Assembly (NCBI RefSeq): GCF_947498825.1
Contig: NZ_CANMLV010000002.1
Span: 284,601 to 348,600, forward strand
Source of the DNA: an uncultured Cedecea sp.
GTDB taxonomy: Bacteria; Pseudomonadota; Gammaproteobacteria; Enterobacterales; Enterobacteriaceae
Length of the DNA stretch: 64,000 nucleotides
Reading direction: 5' to 3'
Notes under the pieces: model-generated
What the model saw: only the letters and a program-made list of their open reading frames with translations
Databases searched by the model: none
Told to the model about the DNA's origin: nothing
Shown: one piece after another, positions 42,508-51,378 of the stretch
Position numbering within the stretch: position 1 is the stretch's first letter
Layout of the letters: every line of letters starts with the position of its first letter
Program-made: the position numbers and the translations under genes

Positions 42508-44568
42508 ATGTTTAAGTTTCCACCTTTAAGCGCAAAGGTTCCTGCGTTATTGCATGGTGCTGACTATAATCCAGAACAATGGGAGAATTATTCTGGTATT
42601 ATTGAAAAAGATATTACCATGATGAAACAAGCAAAATGTAATATCATGTCCGTAGGAATATTTAGCTGGGCAAAACTTGAGCCACAAGAAGGTTTATATG
42701 ATTTTATCTGGCTCGATGAAATAATAAATAAACTCTATGCGGCTGGCATACATATCTTTCTCGCCACACCGAGCGGAGCCCGTCCGGCGTGGATGTCGCA
42801 AAAATATCCCGAAGTCCTTCGTGTTGGGCGAGACAGAGTGCCCGCTTTACATGGCGGGCGTCACAATCACTGCCTGAGCTCTCCAGTTTATCGCCAGAAA
42901 GTTCAGCAGATGAACCAGCAGCTGGCAGAACGCTATGCGCATCATCCGGCAGTGATTGGCTGGCATATTTCTAATGAATATGGCGGAGAATGTCATTGTA
43001 ATAGCTGTCAGCAAAAATTCCGTCTCTGGCTGCAGGAACGTTATCAGACCCTGGACGCGTTGAATGAGGCTTGGTGGAGTACTTTCTGGAGCCATACCTA
43101 CAGCGACTGGTCACAAATTGAATCTCCCTCTCCTCAGGGTGAAGTCTCTATTCATGGCCTCAATCTTGACTGGAAACGCTTCAACACTGCACAAGTTACT
43201 GATTTTTGCCGTGAAGAAATTAAGCCATTAAAAGCTGTCAATCCGGAAATTCCGGCGACAACAAACTTTATGGAGTACTTCTACGACTACGATTACTGGA
43301 AACTGGCGGAGGCTATCGATTTTATCTCCTGGGACAGTTATCCCATGTGGCATCGTGAGAAGGATGAAACCTTACTTGCCTGCTATACCGCGCTGTATCA
43401 CGATATGATGCGTTCCCTGAAGCAAGGTAAACCATTCTTCCTGATGGAGTCGACGCCCAGTGCCACCAACTGGCAGCCACTCAGTAAACTAAAAAAACCG
43501 GGTATGCATATCCTCTCTTCACTGCAAGCTGTGGCGCATGGTGCCGATTCCGTTCAGTATTTCCAGTGGCGCAAAAGCCGCGGTTCAGTTGAGAAATTCC
43601 ATGGCGCGATTGTTGACCATGTCGGGCATATTAATACCCGTGTGGGCCGTGAAGTTAGTGAACTAGGGCGCATTCTGGAATCGATGGCACCGGTAGTCGG
43701 TAGCCGGGTAGAAGCGAAAGTGGCGCTGATTTTTGATCAGGAAAGCCGCTGGGCGATGGATGATGCTCAGGGACCACGGAACTGTGGGCTGGAGTTTGAG
43801 AAAACCCTGGCTGAACATTACCGCCCGTTCTGGGAGCAAGGGATCGCCGTCGATGTTATCAACGCTGACTGCGATATCTCTGATTATGCCCTGGTGATTG
43901 CCCCTATGCTGTATATGGTACGTGATGGCTTTGCTGACAAGGTAACCCGTTTTGTTGAACAAGGCGGCCAGTTTGTCACTACCTACTGGAGCGGTATTGT
44001 TAATGAATCTGACCTCTGCTATCTCGATGGTTTCCCTGGCCCGTTACGTAAATTACTCGGCATCTGGGCTGAGGAAATAGACTCTCTGGGTGATGATGAC
44101 AGCAATCAAATACAGGGATTAGCAGGAAATAAGGCCGAGCTGCAGGGACCTTATCAGGTGCGTCATTTGTGCGAACTGATCCACCTGGAAACTGCCGATG
44201 CAGTGGCTCACTACCGGGAGGATTTCTATGCTAACCGCCCTGCCGTGACAGTAAATCAGGTGGGTTCAGGGAAAGCCTGGTATGTTGCCTCCCGCAATGA
44301 TGCCGCCTTCCAGCGTGATTTCTTCGGTAGCATTATTCGCGAGCTTAAACTTCCTCGCGCTCTGGAAAGCCAGTTCCCGGCGGGGGTGACTGCTCATCGT
44401 CGTACTGATGGTGAAAGTGAATTTATCGTGGTAGAAAACTACAGCGATAAAACACAAACTCTGGCATTACCTACAGCCTTTATCGATATGGTCACCCGGA
44501 AACCGGTAGAGGGTAATATCACACTTTCCCCTTGGGGAAGCCAGGTATTAACCCGTCGTATTGTCTGA
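42508..44568 (+). CDS. ganB: Beta-galactosidase GanB (GH42)
   Basis: A 686-residue retaining beta-galactosidase. It opens GADYNPEQW, the GH42 hallmark. The acid/base Glu157 is in HISNEYGGEC, a zinc-site cysteine group follows (CHCNSC), and the nucleophile Glu314 is in FFLMESTPS. A central trimerisation domain and C-terminal beta domain complete the normal length. There is no signal peptide, so it is cytosolic and hydrolyses imported galactooligosaccharides to galactose for the gal operon. A strong terminator follows. Confidence 0.94.
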   Translation: MFKFPPLSAKVPALLHGADYNPEQWENYSGIIEKDITMMKQAKCNIMSVGIFSWAKLEPQEGLYDFIWLDEIINKLYAAGIHIFLATPSGARPAWMSQKYPEVLRVGRDRVPALHGGRHNHCLSSPVYRQKVQQMNQQLAERYAHHPAVIGWHISNEYGGECHCNSCQQKFRLWLQERYQTLDALNEAWWSTFWSHTYSDWSQIESPSPQGEVSIHGLNLDWKRFNTAQVTDFCREEIKPLKAVNPEIPATTNFMEYFYDYDYWKLAEAIDFISWDSYPMWHREKDETLLACYTALYHDMMRSLKQGKPFFLMESTPSATNWQPLSKLKKPGMHILSSLQAVAHGADSVQYFQWRKSRGSVEKFHGAIVDHVGHINTRVGREVSELGRILESMAPVVGSRVEAKVALIFDQESRWAMDDAQGPRNCGLEFEKTLAEHYRPFWEQGIAVDVINADCDISDYALVIAPMLYMVRDGFADKVTRFVEQGGQFVTTYWSGIVNESDLCYLDGFPGPLRKLLGIWAEEIDSLGDDDSNQIQGLAGNKAELQGPYQVRHLCELIHLETADAVAHYREDFYANRPAVTVNQVGSGKAWYVASRNDAAFQRDFFGSIIRELKLPRALESQFPAGVTAHRRTDGESEFIVVENYSDKTQTLALPTAFIDMVTRKPVEGNITLSPWGSQVLTRRIV

Positions 44569-44588
44569 TCCTGTTTAACGTTGTTTCC

Positions 44589-44617
44589 TGCCCATTCAGC
44601 CGAATGGGCATTTTTTT
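44589..44617 (+). terminator. ganB intrinsic terminator
   Basis: A 9-bp perfect stem (TGCCCATTC / GAATGGGCA) with a 4-base loop runs straight into seven T. It separates ganEFGAB from the small PTS gene that starts 33 bp later. Confidence 0.9.
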
Positions 44618-44649
44618 ATCTGTCGTTCTCCATGTAAAAGGTAACTATT

Positions 44650-44961
44650 ATGGTCAGTCTGAAATCTTTACTGCATTATTCTACACACCCCAAACCCAGT
44701 CAGCCGTTAACAGAGGCTGAACAACAACGGGCAGAGGAGTTATTAAATAACTTTGGTGGCAGAGCTAATATTATACAAATAGATGCTTGTATTACACGCT
44801 TACGTGTCACTGTAAATGATTTATCAAAGGTGAATTCTGAAGCATTACAGAGAGCCGGAGCATTAGGCGTTATTATTCTTGGTAAAGAGGTACATGCAAT
44901 ATTTGGCATACAGTCAGATAATTTACGTAAAATACTCGACGAGCATTTTTCTGAGCGTTAA
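44650..44961 (+). CDS. Stand-alone PTS EIIB domain, glucose family
   Basis: A 103-residue cytosolic protein that is nothing but a glucose-type EIIB domain with a 20-residue leader. The phosphocysteine motif is clear: DACITRLRV (Cys47), followed by the LQRAGALGVIILGKEVHAIFGIQSD core. No EIIC or EIIA partner is in the window. A ribosome site AAAGG precedes the ATG, but the only 80 bp upstream hold the ganB terminator, so expression depends on read-through or a cryptic promoter. It could phosphorylate an unlinked permease or act in regulation. The fold call is firm; the role is unknown. Confidence 0.85.
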   Translation: MVSLKSLLHYSTHPKPSQPLTEAEQQRAEELLNNFGGRANIIQIDACITRLRVTVNDLSKVNSEALQRAGALGVIILGKEVHAIFGIQSDNLRKILDEHFSER

Positions 44962-44991
44962 TAAAAAAAGGGGTAACACCATAGTTACCCC
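44961..44991 (-). terminator. Terminator downstream of ganL
   Basis: GGGGTAAC pairs perfectly with GTTACCCC (8 bp, 6-base loop); on the minus strand seven T follow. It closes the ganL transcript and abuts the stop of the convergent EIIB gene. Confidence 0.82.
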
Positions 44992-45080
44992 AAACAAACC
45001 CATCAAAATACATCAAAAAGGTGCCAGCAGAGATGAGGTGCTATAACGAATAATAACGATAAAGATATATCACTAAATAG

Positions 45081-45205
45081 TTCCAAAATAATTCGAGTTA
45101 CTTGTAGACGCGAAGTGAGGCACGTCGATAAGCATAGATAAACTCTGTGATTCGGCGCGCCTCACGCACGCAACACTCAAACAACTTGAAGTATGGCAGG
45201 TGTAA
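45081..45205. repeat. Dispersed intergenic inverted repeat, copy B
   Basis: A roughly 125-bp element with inverted ends (ATAATTCGAGTTACTTG at left, CAACTTGAAGTATGGC at right). The core has GATAAGCATAGATAAA and TGATTCGGC and an inner GTGAGGC/GCCTCAC pairing. It is the best-preserved of the four copies. It lies in the 3' untranslated region of ganL, before the terminator. Confidence 0.68.
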
Positions 45206-45219
45206 ACAGGTGGACGTAA

Positions 45220-46479
45220 TTACCACCAAGCCTCAACTTGTACACCAAAGTTCCAGTCATTGCTCGCAGTACCATCTTTAAATGGTTTACCGTCTTCAGA
45301 GTCATTCAGATAAGAGGCAAAAACACGCAGTTCAGGACGCGCCATAAAGTCTGTGGAAGGAGCCAGACCGAGTGCAATGGTATATTTTTCGCCACCTTGC
45401 TTATAGTGAGTTCCGTTGTTGTAGTTCTCTTTTTGATAGAAACCGCCCACCTCACCAATACCACGCACATATTCGGTGAACTGATACTGAGCGCGTCCCA
45501 CCAACGAAACCATACGGGTCTTGTCAGTGTATTCAGTGGTTTTATCCGCAGCACCGAAGGTCAGGACATGATTAAGGGAGAACTTATCGGTGATTGGAAT
45601 AAGCCCGGTGTTAATGACACGATAACCCGTCGCTTTGTCGGTAACGTTCCAAATATCGTACCAGCCCCCTCCCTGAGAGACCATATTCTGAGCCAGGCCT
45701 TTATTTGCGTACTGGAATACCAGCTTATTATAACCCCCGAACATATCCTGACTGATTTCACTGGTGATCATTACGCCATTTTTCGCGTCATACAGGCCGC
45801 CATACTCTTTTTGTTTTTTCGTTGGGTTTGGCATCGCGTAGTCAATACCAAATTCGGTCCAGGCTCCCTGCCACGGCTTAAATCCGGCATAACGTAAATC
45901 GAGATAGTTGATATTGACATCATTTTTGCCATCTTCACGGACATCAACATCATTTCCATCGCCGCGGATCCAGGCAAATGAGACAGCCCCCGGACCTAAA
46001 CTGTAGTTTTCAATTCCGGCTCCGGATCCTGAAATGTTCCAGTATTTAGTATCAATGATGTGTAAATCATGGCGCTGATAGTAACGTTTCCCCCCCCAGA
46101 TAACCGCCTCTTTGTTATCAGGGATCAGTCCCTTAATCTGCAGATTTAACTGGCGCAGGCCAAATGTCGCATCGTCATTAAACGTAGTTTCACTGTCATT
46201 TGAACCATCAGACTGCATGCTTATCATGCTGTTAACGTAAAAACTTACATCATTCTGTTGGTATACGTTAGCACCCAGCTCAACTTCCCCGTAGGTATCA
46301 TTTTCGTTACCCAGACGACCCAACTTGTTTTTTTGCCACTCCACCATGCCACCATCCTGTGACACGCCGACCCCGCCTCTCAGGTAACCGTGGAAGTCGA
46401 TCTTTTCAATAGCCAAAACAGCTGGTGACGTCAGCGCAGCCGCTAACGCAACAGATAAAACGCGCAATTTGGTGTTCAT
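45220..46479 (-). CDS. ganL: LamB-like oligogalactoside porin GanL
   Basis: A 419-residue sugar porin of the maltoporin family. The signal peptide ends at AVLA (about 23), and the mature protein begins IEKIDFHGYLRGGVGVS, a LamB start. Landmarks are GRLGNENDTYGE, WGGKRYYQRHDLHIIDTKYWN, and a C-terminus VQVEAWW, whose terminal aromatic is the BAM signal. It should let galactan fragments cross the outer membrane. It is divergent from ganR with two GanR-type operators and a possible CRP site between them. Confidence 0.9.
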   Translation of the reverse strand: MNTKLRVLSVALAAALTSPAVLAIEKIDFHGYLRGGVGVSQDGGMVEWQKNKLGRLGNENDTYGEVELGANVYQQNDVSFYVNSMISMQSDGSNDSETTFNDDATFGLRQLNLQIKGLIPDNKEAVIWGGKRYYQRHDLHIIDTKYWNISGSGAGIENYSLGPGAVSFAWIRGDGNDVDVREDGKNDVNINYLDLRYAGFKPWQGAWTEFGIDYAMPNPTKKQKEYGGLYDAKNGVMITSEISQDMFGGYNKLVFQYANKGLAQNMVSQGGGWYDIWNVTDKATGYRVINTGLIPITDKFSLNHVLTFGAADKTTEYTDKTRMVSLVGRAQYQFTEYVRGIGEVGGFYQKENYNNGTHYKQGGEKYTIALGLAPSTDFMARPELRVFASYLNDSEDGKPFKDGTASNDWNFGVQVEAWW

Positions 46480-46501
46480 ATTATCCTCTGTGTTGTTTGT
46501 T

Positions 46502-46520
46502 TTTGTATTACGTTCACATT
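46502..46520. promoter_or_regulatory. GanR-type operator at ganL
   Basis: TTTGTATTACGTTCACATT has the central CpG and TCACA half also found in the lac operator. It ends 22 bp upstream of the ganL start codon, likely covering its transcript start. Confidence 0.58.
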
Positions 46521-46575
46521 GAGGGTGGTATAAAATGCTTAATTATAATAACTGGCAACATACAGAGTAATTTAT

Positions 46576-46591
46576 TGTGATTCAGTGCAAA
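46576..46591. promoter_or_regulatory. Possible CRP site upstream of ganL
   Basis: TGTGATTCAGTGCAAA has a perfect TGTGA half and three of five bases of the second half at the right spacing. Catabolite control of ganL would fit. Confidence 0.45.
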
Positions 46592-46641
46592 TAAATCAGC
46601 GATAAGTGTAACGATAAGTGACACCTTTCACTGATTTTTGT

Positions 46642-46660
46642 AATGTGATCGTCATACATT
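46642..46660. promoter_or_regulatory. GanR-type operator at ganR
   Basis: AATGTGATCGTCATACATT is a 19-bp near-palindrome with AATGT/ACATT ends. On the minus strand it has the same layout as the ganL operator. It lies 94 bp before the ganR start and suggests autorepression or looping. Confidence 0.6.
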
Positions 46661-46753
46661 CAGTCATACTCCTACGCCACTCACCAGGGGCGTCAGGTTT
46701 TTAAGCCATACCCCTGTTACAATCAGGGAAGAACACTTACAGGGAACCGGATA

Positions 46754-47827
46754 ATGAAGTCAAAAAACGCGACATTAGAAGACGTTGCTCGCCATGCTGG
46801 GGTCTCATATCAAACTGTATCAAGGGTGCTAAACAAGTCAGCGAATGTTTCAGAGACCACGCGTCGCAAGGTCGAAATGTCAATTGAAGAGCTGCGTTAC
46901 GTTCCCAACAGGCTTGCCCAACAACTGGTTGGCAAGCAAAGTATGACAGTAGGATTAGTGACCACATCACTGGCATTACATGCCCCTTCACAGATTGCAG
47001 CAGCGATTAAACAGTATGCAAATACTGAAGGGTATCAGGTACTGATTTCAATGATAGATGAGAACGTCTACCAAAGCATTCAAGACTCGATCAATGAATT
47101 GAAATCACAGCGGGTCAACAGAGTGATTATCAATGTGCCATTAGAGACTGATATCGCTGAAAAAATATCAAAAGAAAATGATGATGTGATCTGTCTTTTT
47201 CTCGATGTAGACCCATACAGCTCGGTGTTTAACGTTTCGTTTAATCCGGCAGATGGTACGCGAGCCAGTGTAAAATACCTTTATGAACTGGGGCATCGAG
47301 AAATTGCGCTATTGGCCGGACCAAAGCAGTCAGTTTCAGCCAATCTACGACTGAAAAGCTGGCAGGAGACACTGGAAGACTACAGTCTACAGCCTGCGAT
47401 TGTGCTACATGGGAACTGGGATGCACAAAGCGGTTATAACTGCGCGCTACAAATGCTACGTGAAGTTCAGCATTTCAGTGCGGTACTGGTGGCCAACGAT
47501 CAGATGGCTCTCGGAGTACTCAGCGCATTTCATCAGCAGCAGTTAAGTATCCCCGGACAAAAATCTGTAGTCGGATACGATGATACATATGAAAGTTCCT
47601 TTTTCTATCCTGCACTGACTACCGTATCACTTGATCTTGATCTCCAGGGAAAAGAAGCGGTACGGCATATACTGAATGCCACTGAGAATGATACGCAGCG
47701 CCTGTCTGCTATCTTGCCAGCGAAATTAGTGGTGAGAAATTCAACCGGACCACAGGCAAAAGAGAAGCGTGATTTACAACAAATAGCAGAAGAACTGCGC
47801 GTAATTGCACGAAAGCTGTCGCAGTGA
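46754..47827 (+). CDS. ganR: LacI-family repressor GanR
   Basis: A 357-residue repressor strikingly close to E. coli LacI. The HTH (TLEDVARHAGVSYQTVSRVLN, landmark YQTVSRV) has the LacI recognition residues, the hinge is YVPNRLAQQLVGKQS, and SLALHAPSQIAAAIK and VANDQMALG mark the core domain. The C-terminal leucine-rich helix (LQQIAEELRVIARKLSQ) matches the LacI tetramerisation tail, allowing looping between distant operators. Its position in the gan locus indicates control by a galactan product. Several lac-like operators in the locus support this. The effector is unknown. Confidence 0.9.
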   Translation: MKSKNATLEDVARHAGVSYQTVSRVLNKSANVSETTRRKVEMSIEELRYVPNRLAQQLVGKQSMTVGLVTTSLALHAPSQIAAAIKQYANTEGYQVLISMIDENVYQSIQDSINELKSQRVNRVIINVPLETDIAEKISKENDDVICLFLDVDPYSSVFNVSFNPADGTRASVKYLYELGHREIALLAGPKQSVSANLRLKSWQETLEDYSLQPAIVLHGNWDAQSGYNCALQMLREVQHFSAVLVANDQMALGVLSAFHQQQLSIPGQKSVVGYDDTYESSFFYPALTTVSLDLDLQGKEAVRHILNATENDTQRLSAILPAKLVVRNSTGPQAKEKRDLQQIAEELRVIARKLSQ

Positions 47828-48019
47828 TACGACTTGTTGGCTCAATTTACTGATAAAACGCAAGAGTGGCGAATAAACGTGGCGTAATAATCGACGGAGA
47901 CATTCTGAAGCCGCTCATTCTGTCGAAAAATTGGCGGTTACTGATTGCCATCGTTGTATTAGGATAGAGAAGATTAACGTTGTTCTTAACAATTCACATC
48001 TACAACAAGGATTAATAAA

Positions 48020-48562
48020 ATGAGTGAAATCAAATTATTAGGTATTGCAGGTAGCTTGCGTAAAGCATCAACTAACCTCGGATTGCTTCGTGCAGCTCAA
48101 TCGGTGTTACCTCAGGGTGCCTCGCTGGAGATAGCCGACTTACTCGACGTTCCTTTCTATAATGCTGATTTAAAAGAAGTCCCGGAATCGGTTCAACGTA
48201 TAGCCAAACAAGCCCAGAACGCTGATGGCTTTGTCTTCGCTTGTACTGAATATAATTATTCTATGGCACCAGCACTTAAAAACATTTTAGACTGGCTATC
48301 CCGCTTACCTGAGCCCTCCGTTCTCAACAATAAACCAGCTGCATTGATGGGAGCAGGAGGCGGTATGGGAACATCACGAGCACAATATCATTTACGCCAA
48401 ACCTGTGTTTTTTTGAATATTCACCCGCTGAACAGACCTGAAGTCTTCTCGAGCGCTTTTGCTGGTGGTTTCGATGAGCAAGGCAACCTGACGGATGAAA
48501 AAATCAAGGCATTAGTTGAAACTCAGATGCTTGCATTAACTCAGGCTATAACTGTCAAATAA
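48020..48562 (+). CDS. NADPH-dependent FMN reductase / quinone reductase
   Basis: A 180-residue flavodoxin-fold oxidoreductase of the ChrR/YieF type. The FMN phosphate loop is GSLRKASTN (about 11-19), and the flavin-stacking motif is TEYNYSMAPALKNILDWLSR (landmark EYNYS, about 77). GAGGGMGTSRAQ follows. Such enzymes reduce quinones, chromate or azo dyes by two electrons. It is monocistronic, with a strong bidirectional terminator after it, and ends the block inserted between srmB and grcA. Substrate cannot be deduced. Confidence 0.85.
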   Translation: MSEIKLLGIAGSLRKASTNLGLLRAAQSVLPQGASLEIADLLDVPFYNADLKEVPESVQRIAKQAQNADGFVFACTEYNYSMAPALKNILDWLSRLPEPSVLNNKPAALMGAGGGMGTSRAQYHLRQTCVFLNIHPLNRPEVFSSAFAGGFDEQGNLTDEKIKALVETQMLALTQAITVK

Positions 48563-48593
48563 ATCTGTGCTGGTCGCGATGAAACTGCAAATA

Positions 48594-48630
48594 AAACAGC
48601 CGGCCAGGTTAAACACCTGGCCGGCTGTTT
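48594..48630. terminator. Bidirectional terminator between the FMN reductase gene and grcA
   Basis: A perfect 16-bp GC-rich stem (AAACAGCCGGCCAGGT with its complement) and 5-base loop, flanked by GTTTT on the plus side and TTTATTT on the minus side. It serves both convergent genes. Confidence 0.9.
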
Positions 48631-48647
48631 GTTTTACTCGTCTGCTC

Positions 48648-49031
48648 TTACAGGCTGGCGGTAAATGTACGGGTGATTACATCACGCTGTTGTTCTGGTG
48701 TCAGGGAGTTGAAACGTACTGCATAACCTGAAACACGAATGGTCAGCTGCGGGTATTTTTCCGGGTGCTTAACCGCATCTTCCAGTGTTTCACGACGCAG
48801 AACGTTAACGTTCAGGTGCTGACCACCTTCCACGCGAATTTCTGGTTTTAATTCCATCGGAATTTCGCGGTATTCGAACTGCCCCAATGCATTGATAGCC
48901 ACAACTTCGTCTTCTGCAAAACCTGCTTTAGCACATACACAACGCGCTTCACCAGCTTCCTCATCAAGCAGCCAAAAAGAGTTCAAAAGTTGATCGTTAG
49001 CGGCTTTAGTAATCTGGATACCTGTAATCAT
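48648..49031 (-). CDS. grcA: Autonomous glycyl radical cofactor GrcA
   Basis: A 127-residue spare glycyl-radical domain (YfiD), E. coli length, which restores activity to oxygen-damaged pyruvate formate-lyase. The radical Gly102 is in RVSGYAVRF. The domain also shows [13 protein letters not shown]. It is activated by PflA in the cytosol under microaerobic conditions. Two FNR-type boxes 53 bp apart lie upstream. It marks the right edge of the inserted block, as grcA lies near srmB in E. coli. Confidence 0.97.
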   Translation of the reverse strand: MITGIQITKAANDQLLNSFWLLDEEAGEARCVCAKAGFAEDEVVAINALGQFEYREIPMELKPEIRVEGGQHLNVNVLRRETLEDAVKHPEKYPQLTIRVSGYAVRFNSLTPEQQRDVITRTFTASL

Positions 49032-49142
49032 TGTATTTCTCCCTATGGGCTCATATTGCTGATTTTAGGGCCAGCATGCTGGCTCATTGGTAAAACCTTT
49101 GTTTTAATAATGTTCTTATATCAGCCCGAGCCGGGTCATTCT

Positions 49143-49156
49143 TTGACCTGAATCAA
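49143..49156. promoter_or_regulatory. FNR box 1 upstream of grcA
   Basis: TTGACCTGAATCAA matches TTGAT-N4-ATCAA with one mismatch. It is the promoter-proximal site, about 110 bp before the start codon. Confidence 0.72.
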
Positions 49157-49195
49157 TAAAAACAATGCGCTTTTTATTGGAGTGACCAGATTTAT

Positions 49196-49209
49196 TTGTT
49201 TTACATCAA
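49196..49209. promoter_or_regulatory. FNR box 2 upstream of grcA
   Basis: TTGTTTTACATCAA matches the FNR consensus with one mismatch and is centred 53 bp from box 1. The E. coli grcA promoter has the same two-site spacing, where the distal site dampens anaerobic induction. Confidence 0.68.
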
Positions 49210-49349
49210 CTTACTGAGCGGCGTAAAAATCAAATTTTTCTGTAAATTATAAAAATTTTTATCAACCATCGATTCTCTGACACGCAGATATTTTACCCTG
49301 AGAGAAGAAGCAGTTAAGCTACTGGCTGACGACTTCACTGGAGAGCGAG

Positions 49350-50039
49350 ATGACCACACCCCTCACCTGGCACGATGTGCTGGCAGAAGAGAAACAACAA
49401 TCCTATTTTATTGATACCCTCAGTGCGGTCGCAGCTGCACGTGCAGCAGGTGTTACGGTTTATCCGCCCCAGAAAGATGTATTCAATGCTTTTCGCTTTA
49501 CCGAACTCGGAGACGTGAAGGTCGTCATTTTAGGTCAGGATCCCTATCACGGGCCTAACCAGGCTCACGGTCTCTCTTTTTCCGTTCTGCCGGGCATAAA
49601 TCCGCCTCCCTCGCTGGTTAATATGTATAAAGAGCTCGAGGCATCAATACCGGGCTTTATCCGCCCCAAACATGGCTATCTTGAAAGCTGGGCGCGTCAG
49701 GGAGTCTTATTACTGAATACGGTGCTAACCGTTGAGGCAGGCCAGGCCCATTCTCATGCCAAATTAGGCTGGGAAACCTTCACAGATAAAGTGATAGCGC
49801 TAATTAACCAGCACTGCGAAAGTGTTGTATTCCTGTTATGGGGTTCCCATGCACAAAAGAAAGGCCGCATCATCGACAGACAGCGCCACCATGTCTTAGC
49901 AGCCCCCCATCCTTCCCCGCTGTCTGCTCATCGCGGTTTCCTGGGGTGTGGTCATTTCTTGCAGACAAACCAGTACTTGGCAGAGCGGGGAGAGTCCCCT
50001 ATTGACTGGGCACCTCAGCTCCCGGAACCGAAAGCGTAA
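49350..50039 (+). CDS. ung: Uracil-DNA glycosylase
   Basis: A 229-residue family 1 glycosylase, E. coli length, that removes uracil from DNA in base-excision repair. The catalytic [17 protein letters not shown] loop (Asp about 64) and the DNA-intercalating [11 protein letters not shown] loop are intact. It is divergent from grcA and convergent with yfiF. Confidence 0.98.
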   Translation: MTTPLTWHDVLAEEKQQSYFIDTLSAVAAARAAGVTVYPPQKDVFNAFRFTELGDVKVVILGQDPYHGPNQAHGLSFSVLPGINPPPSLVNMYKELEASIPGFIRPKHGYLESWARQGVLLLNTVLTVEAGQAHSHAKLGWETFTDKVIALINQHCESVVFLLWGSHAQKKGRIIDRQRHHVLAAPHPSPLSAHRGFLGCGHFLQTNQYLAERGESPIDWAPQLPEPKA

Positions 50040-50045
50040 AATGCA

Positions 50046-50074
50046 AAACGCCTGATAAAATACATCAGGCGTTT
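50046..50074. terminator. Hairpin between convergent ung and yfiF
   Basis: AAACGCCTGAT pairs perfectly with ATCAGGCGTTT (11 bp, 7-base loop) 6 bp after the ung stop. The stem closely resembles the srmB terminator, but no long T run follows. Confidence 0.65.
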
Positions 50075-50104
50075 AAAGATAACGTGGGCAGGACAACAAA
50101 GTTA

Positions 50105-51169
50105 TCAGGCTTTGTTTTGACGCCACCACTCAGCCAGCAATACTCCCGTCGCGACTGATACGTTCAGGCTTTCAACGTTACCCGTTCCGTTAATGGCAAC
50201 ACGCATATCAGCGTTATCAAAGGTCGAATCGGAAACACCATCACGCTCCTGGCCTAATACCAGTACCATTTTTTTCGGTAACTCCGCGCTAAACAGTGGC
50301 GTTCCCTGGTGGCTGGAAGTGGTGACTATCGCATAACCTGCACGGCGGAAAGATTCCAGACCATCACTGAATGTTTCACCGCTGATAGCGACGACATGTT
50401 CAGCCCCGCCTTCAGCAGTACGCACTGCAGCACCAGACTCCAGTAATGAAGCATCCTGAACCAGCAGGCCTTTAATACCGAAGTGAGCACAGCTACGCAT
50501 AATGCCACCGAGGTTATGCGGGTTGCCCACATCTTCCAGCGCCAGAACACAGTCTTCTTCGCCCGCTTTAGCAAGCCAGCTTTGTACGGAAATACCATTA
50601 CGCTTTTTAATCAGGAAGCAGACGCCACCGTGGTGTTCAGTGCCGGATGCTTTTTGCAGTTCTTCATCTTCAACCACATGGTAAGCTTTGCGGTTTGCCG
50701 CCATCCAGCGTAAAGCTTCTTTAAAACGTGGCGTAACGCTTTGAATAAACCAGGCGCGGACAATACAATCCGGACGGCTCTGGAATAATGCCTGACAGGC
50801 ATTTTCACCGTAGACACGAGTTTCTTCGGCGCGCTGGCGGCGAATCACTTCAGGGTCGACAAAACTTTTACCGCTAATGCCACCATGATCTGGAGTTGCA
50901 GGGACATTTTCCCGTGGAGCACGGGAAACCGTACGCCATGGCGAACCATCACTTCCCAAGTCATGGTTTTCGCTACGGGCGCGATCACCACGTGGTTTGT
51001 CAGCATGACGAGCTGGACGACGAGCGCCTCCTTCATTACGTGACTGTCCTGCAGGACGCCCACCGCCTTTTCCGGTTCGCGGATTCTGGCTGCGTTTATC
51101 ACTGTCATCGTCACCGCGGACATACATCACTTTGACCTTGCCGCTTTTACCTTTAAATTCGTCGTTCAT
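50105..51169 (-). CDS. yfiF: SpoU-family RNA methyltransferase YfiF
   Basis: A 354-residue putative 2'-O-ribose RNA methyltransferase. The first 110 residues are basic, Gly/Arg-rich and probably disordered. Next come a SpoU substrate-binding domain ([16 protein letters not shown], about 142) and the knotted SPOUT catalytic domain with [22 protein letters not shown] and VLGQERDGV, ending [14 protein letters not shown]. The ATG at 51169 has a perfect GGAGG; the upstream in-frame extension is rejected. The RNA target is not evident. Confidence 0.9.
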   Translation of the reverse strand: MNDEFKGKSGKVKVMYVRGDDDSDKRSQNPRTGKGGGRPAGQSRNEGGARRPARHADKPRGDRARSENHDLGSDGSPWRTVSRAPRENVPATPDHGGISGKSFVDPEVIRRQRAEETRVYGENACQALFQSRPDCIVRAWFIQSVTPRFKEALRWMAANRKAYHVVEDEELQKASGTEHHGGVCFLIKKRNGISVQSWLAKAGEEDCVLALEDVGNPHNLGGIMRSCAHFGIKGLLVQDASLLESGAAVRTAEGGAEHVVAISGETFSDGLESFRRAGYAIVTTSSHQGTPLFSAELPKKMVLVLGQERDGVSDSTFDNADMRVAINGTGNVESLNVSVATGVLLAEWWRQNKA

Positions 51170-51378
51170 TTTTCCTCCACCTCGCTGAGCGCAACGCGCG
51201 CAGATTACCTGATGTGGCGCGGCTTCGCCATTAACTTTAGTCAAAAGCTATTAACTATTGCATCTATCGGGATAATCGCCTGGTTACCCCTACAGATTAA
51301 TTGATATTATCAGGGCTGTAATGCCATGCTGTAACACGTTTATATCATTTAATAACAAATGACGCTTTGAGGTTAACC

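Noticed and set aside
45238..45897. 219-codon frame antisense to ganL
   Set aside because: ganL has clear family motifs throughout, and the antisense frame has none.
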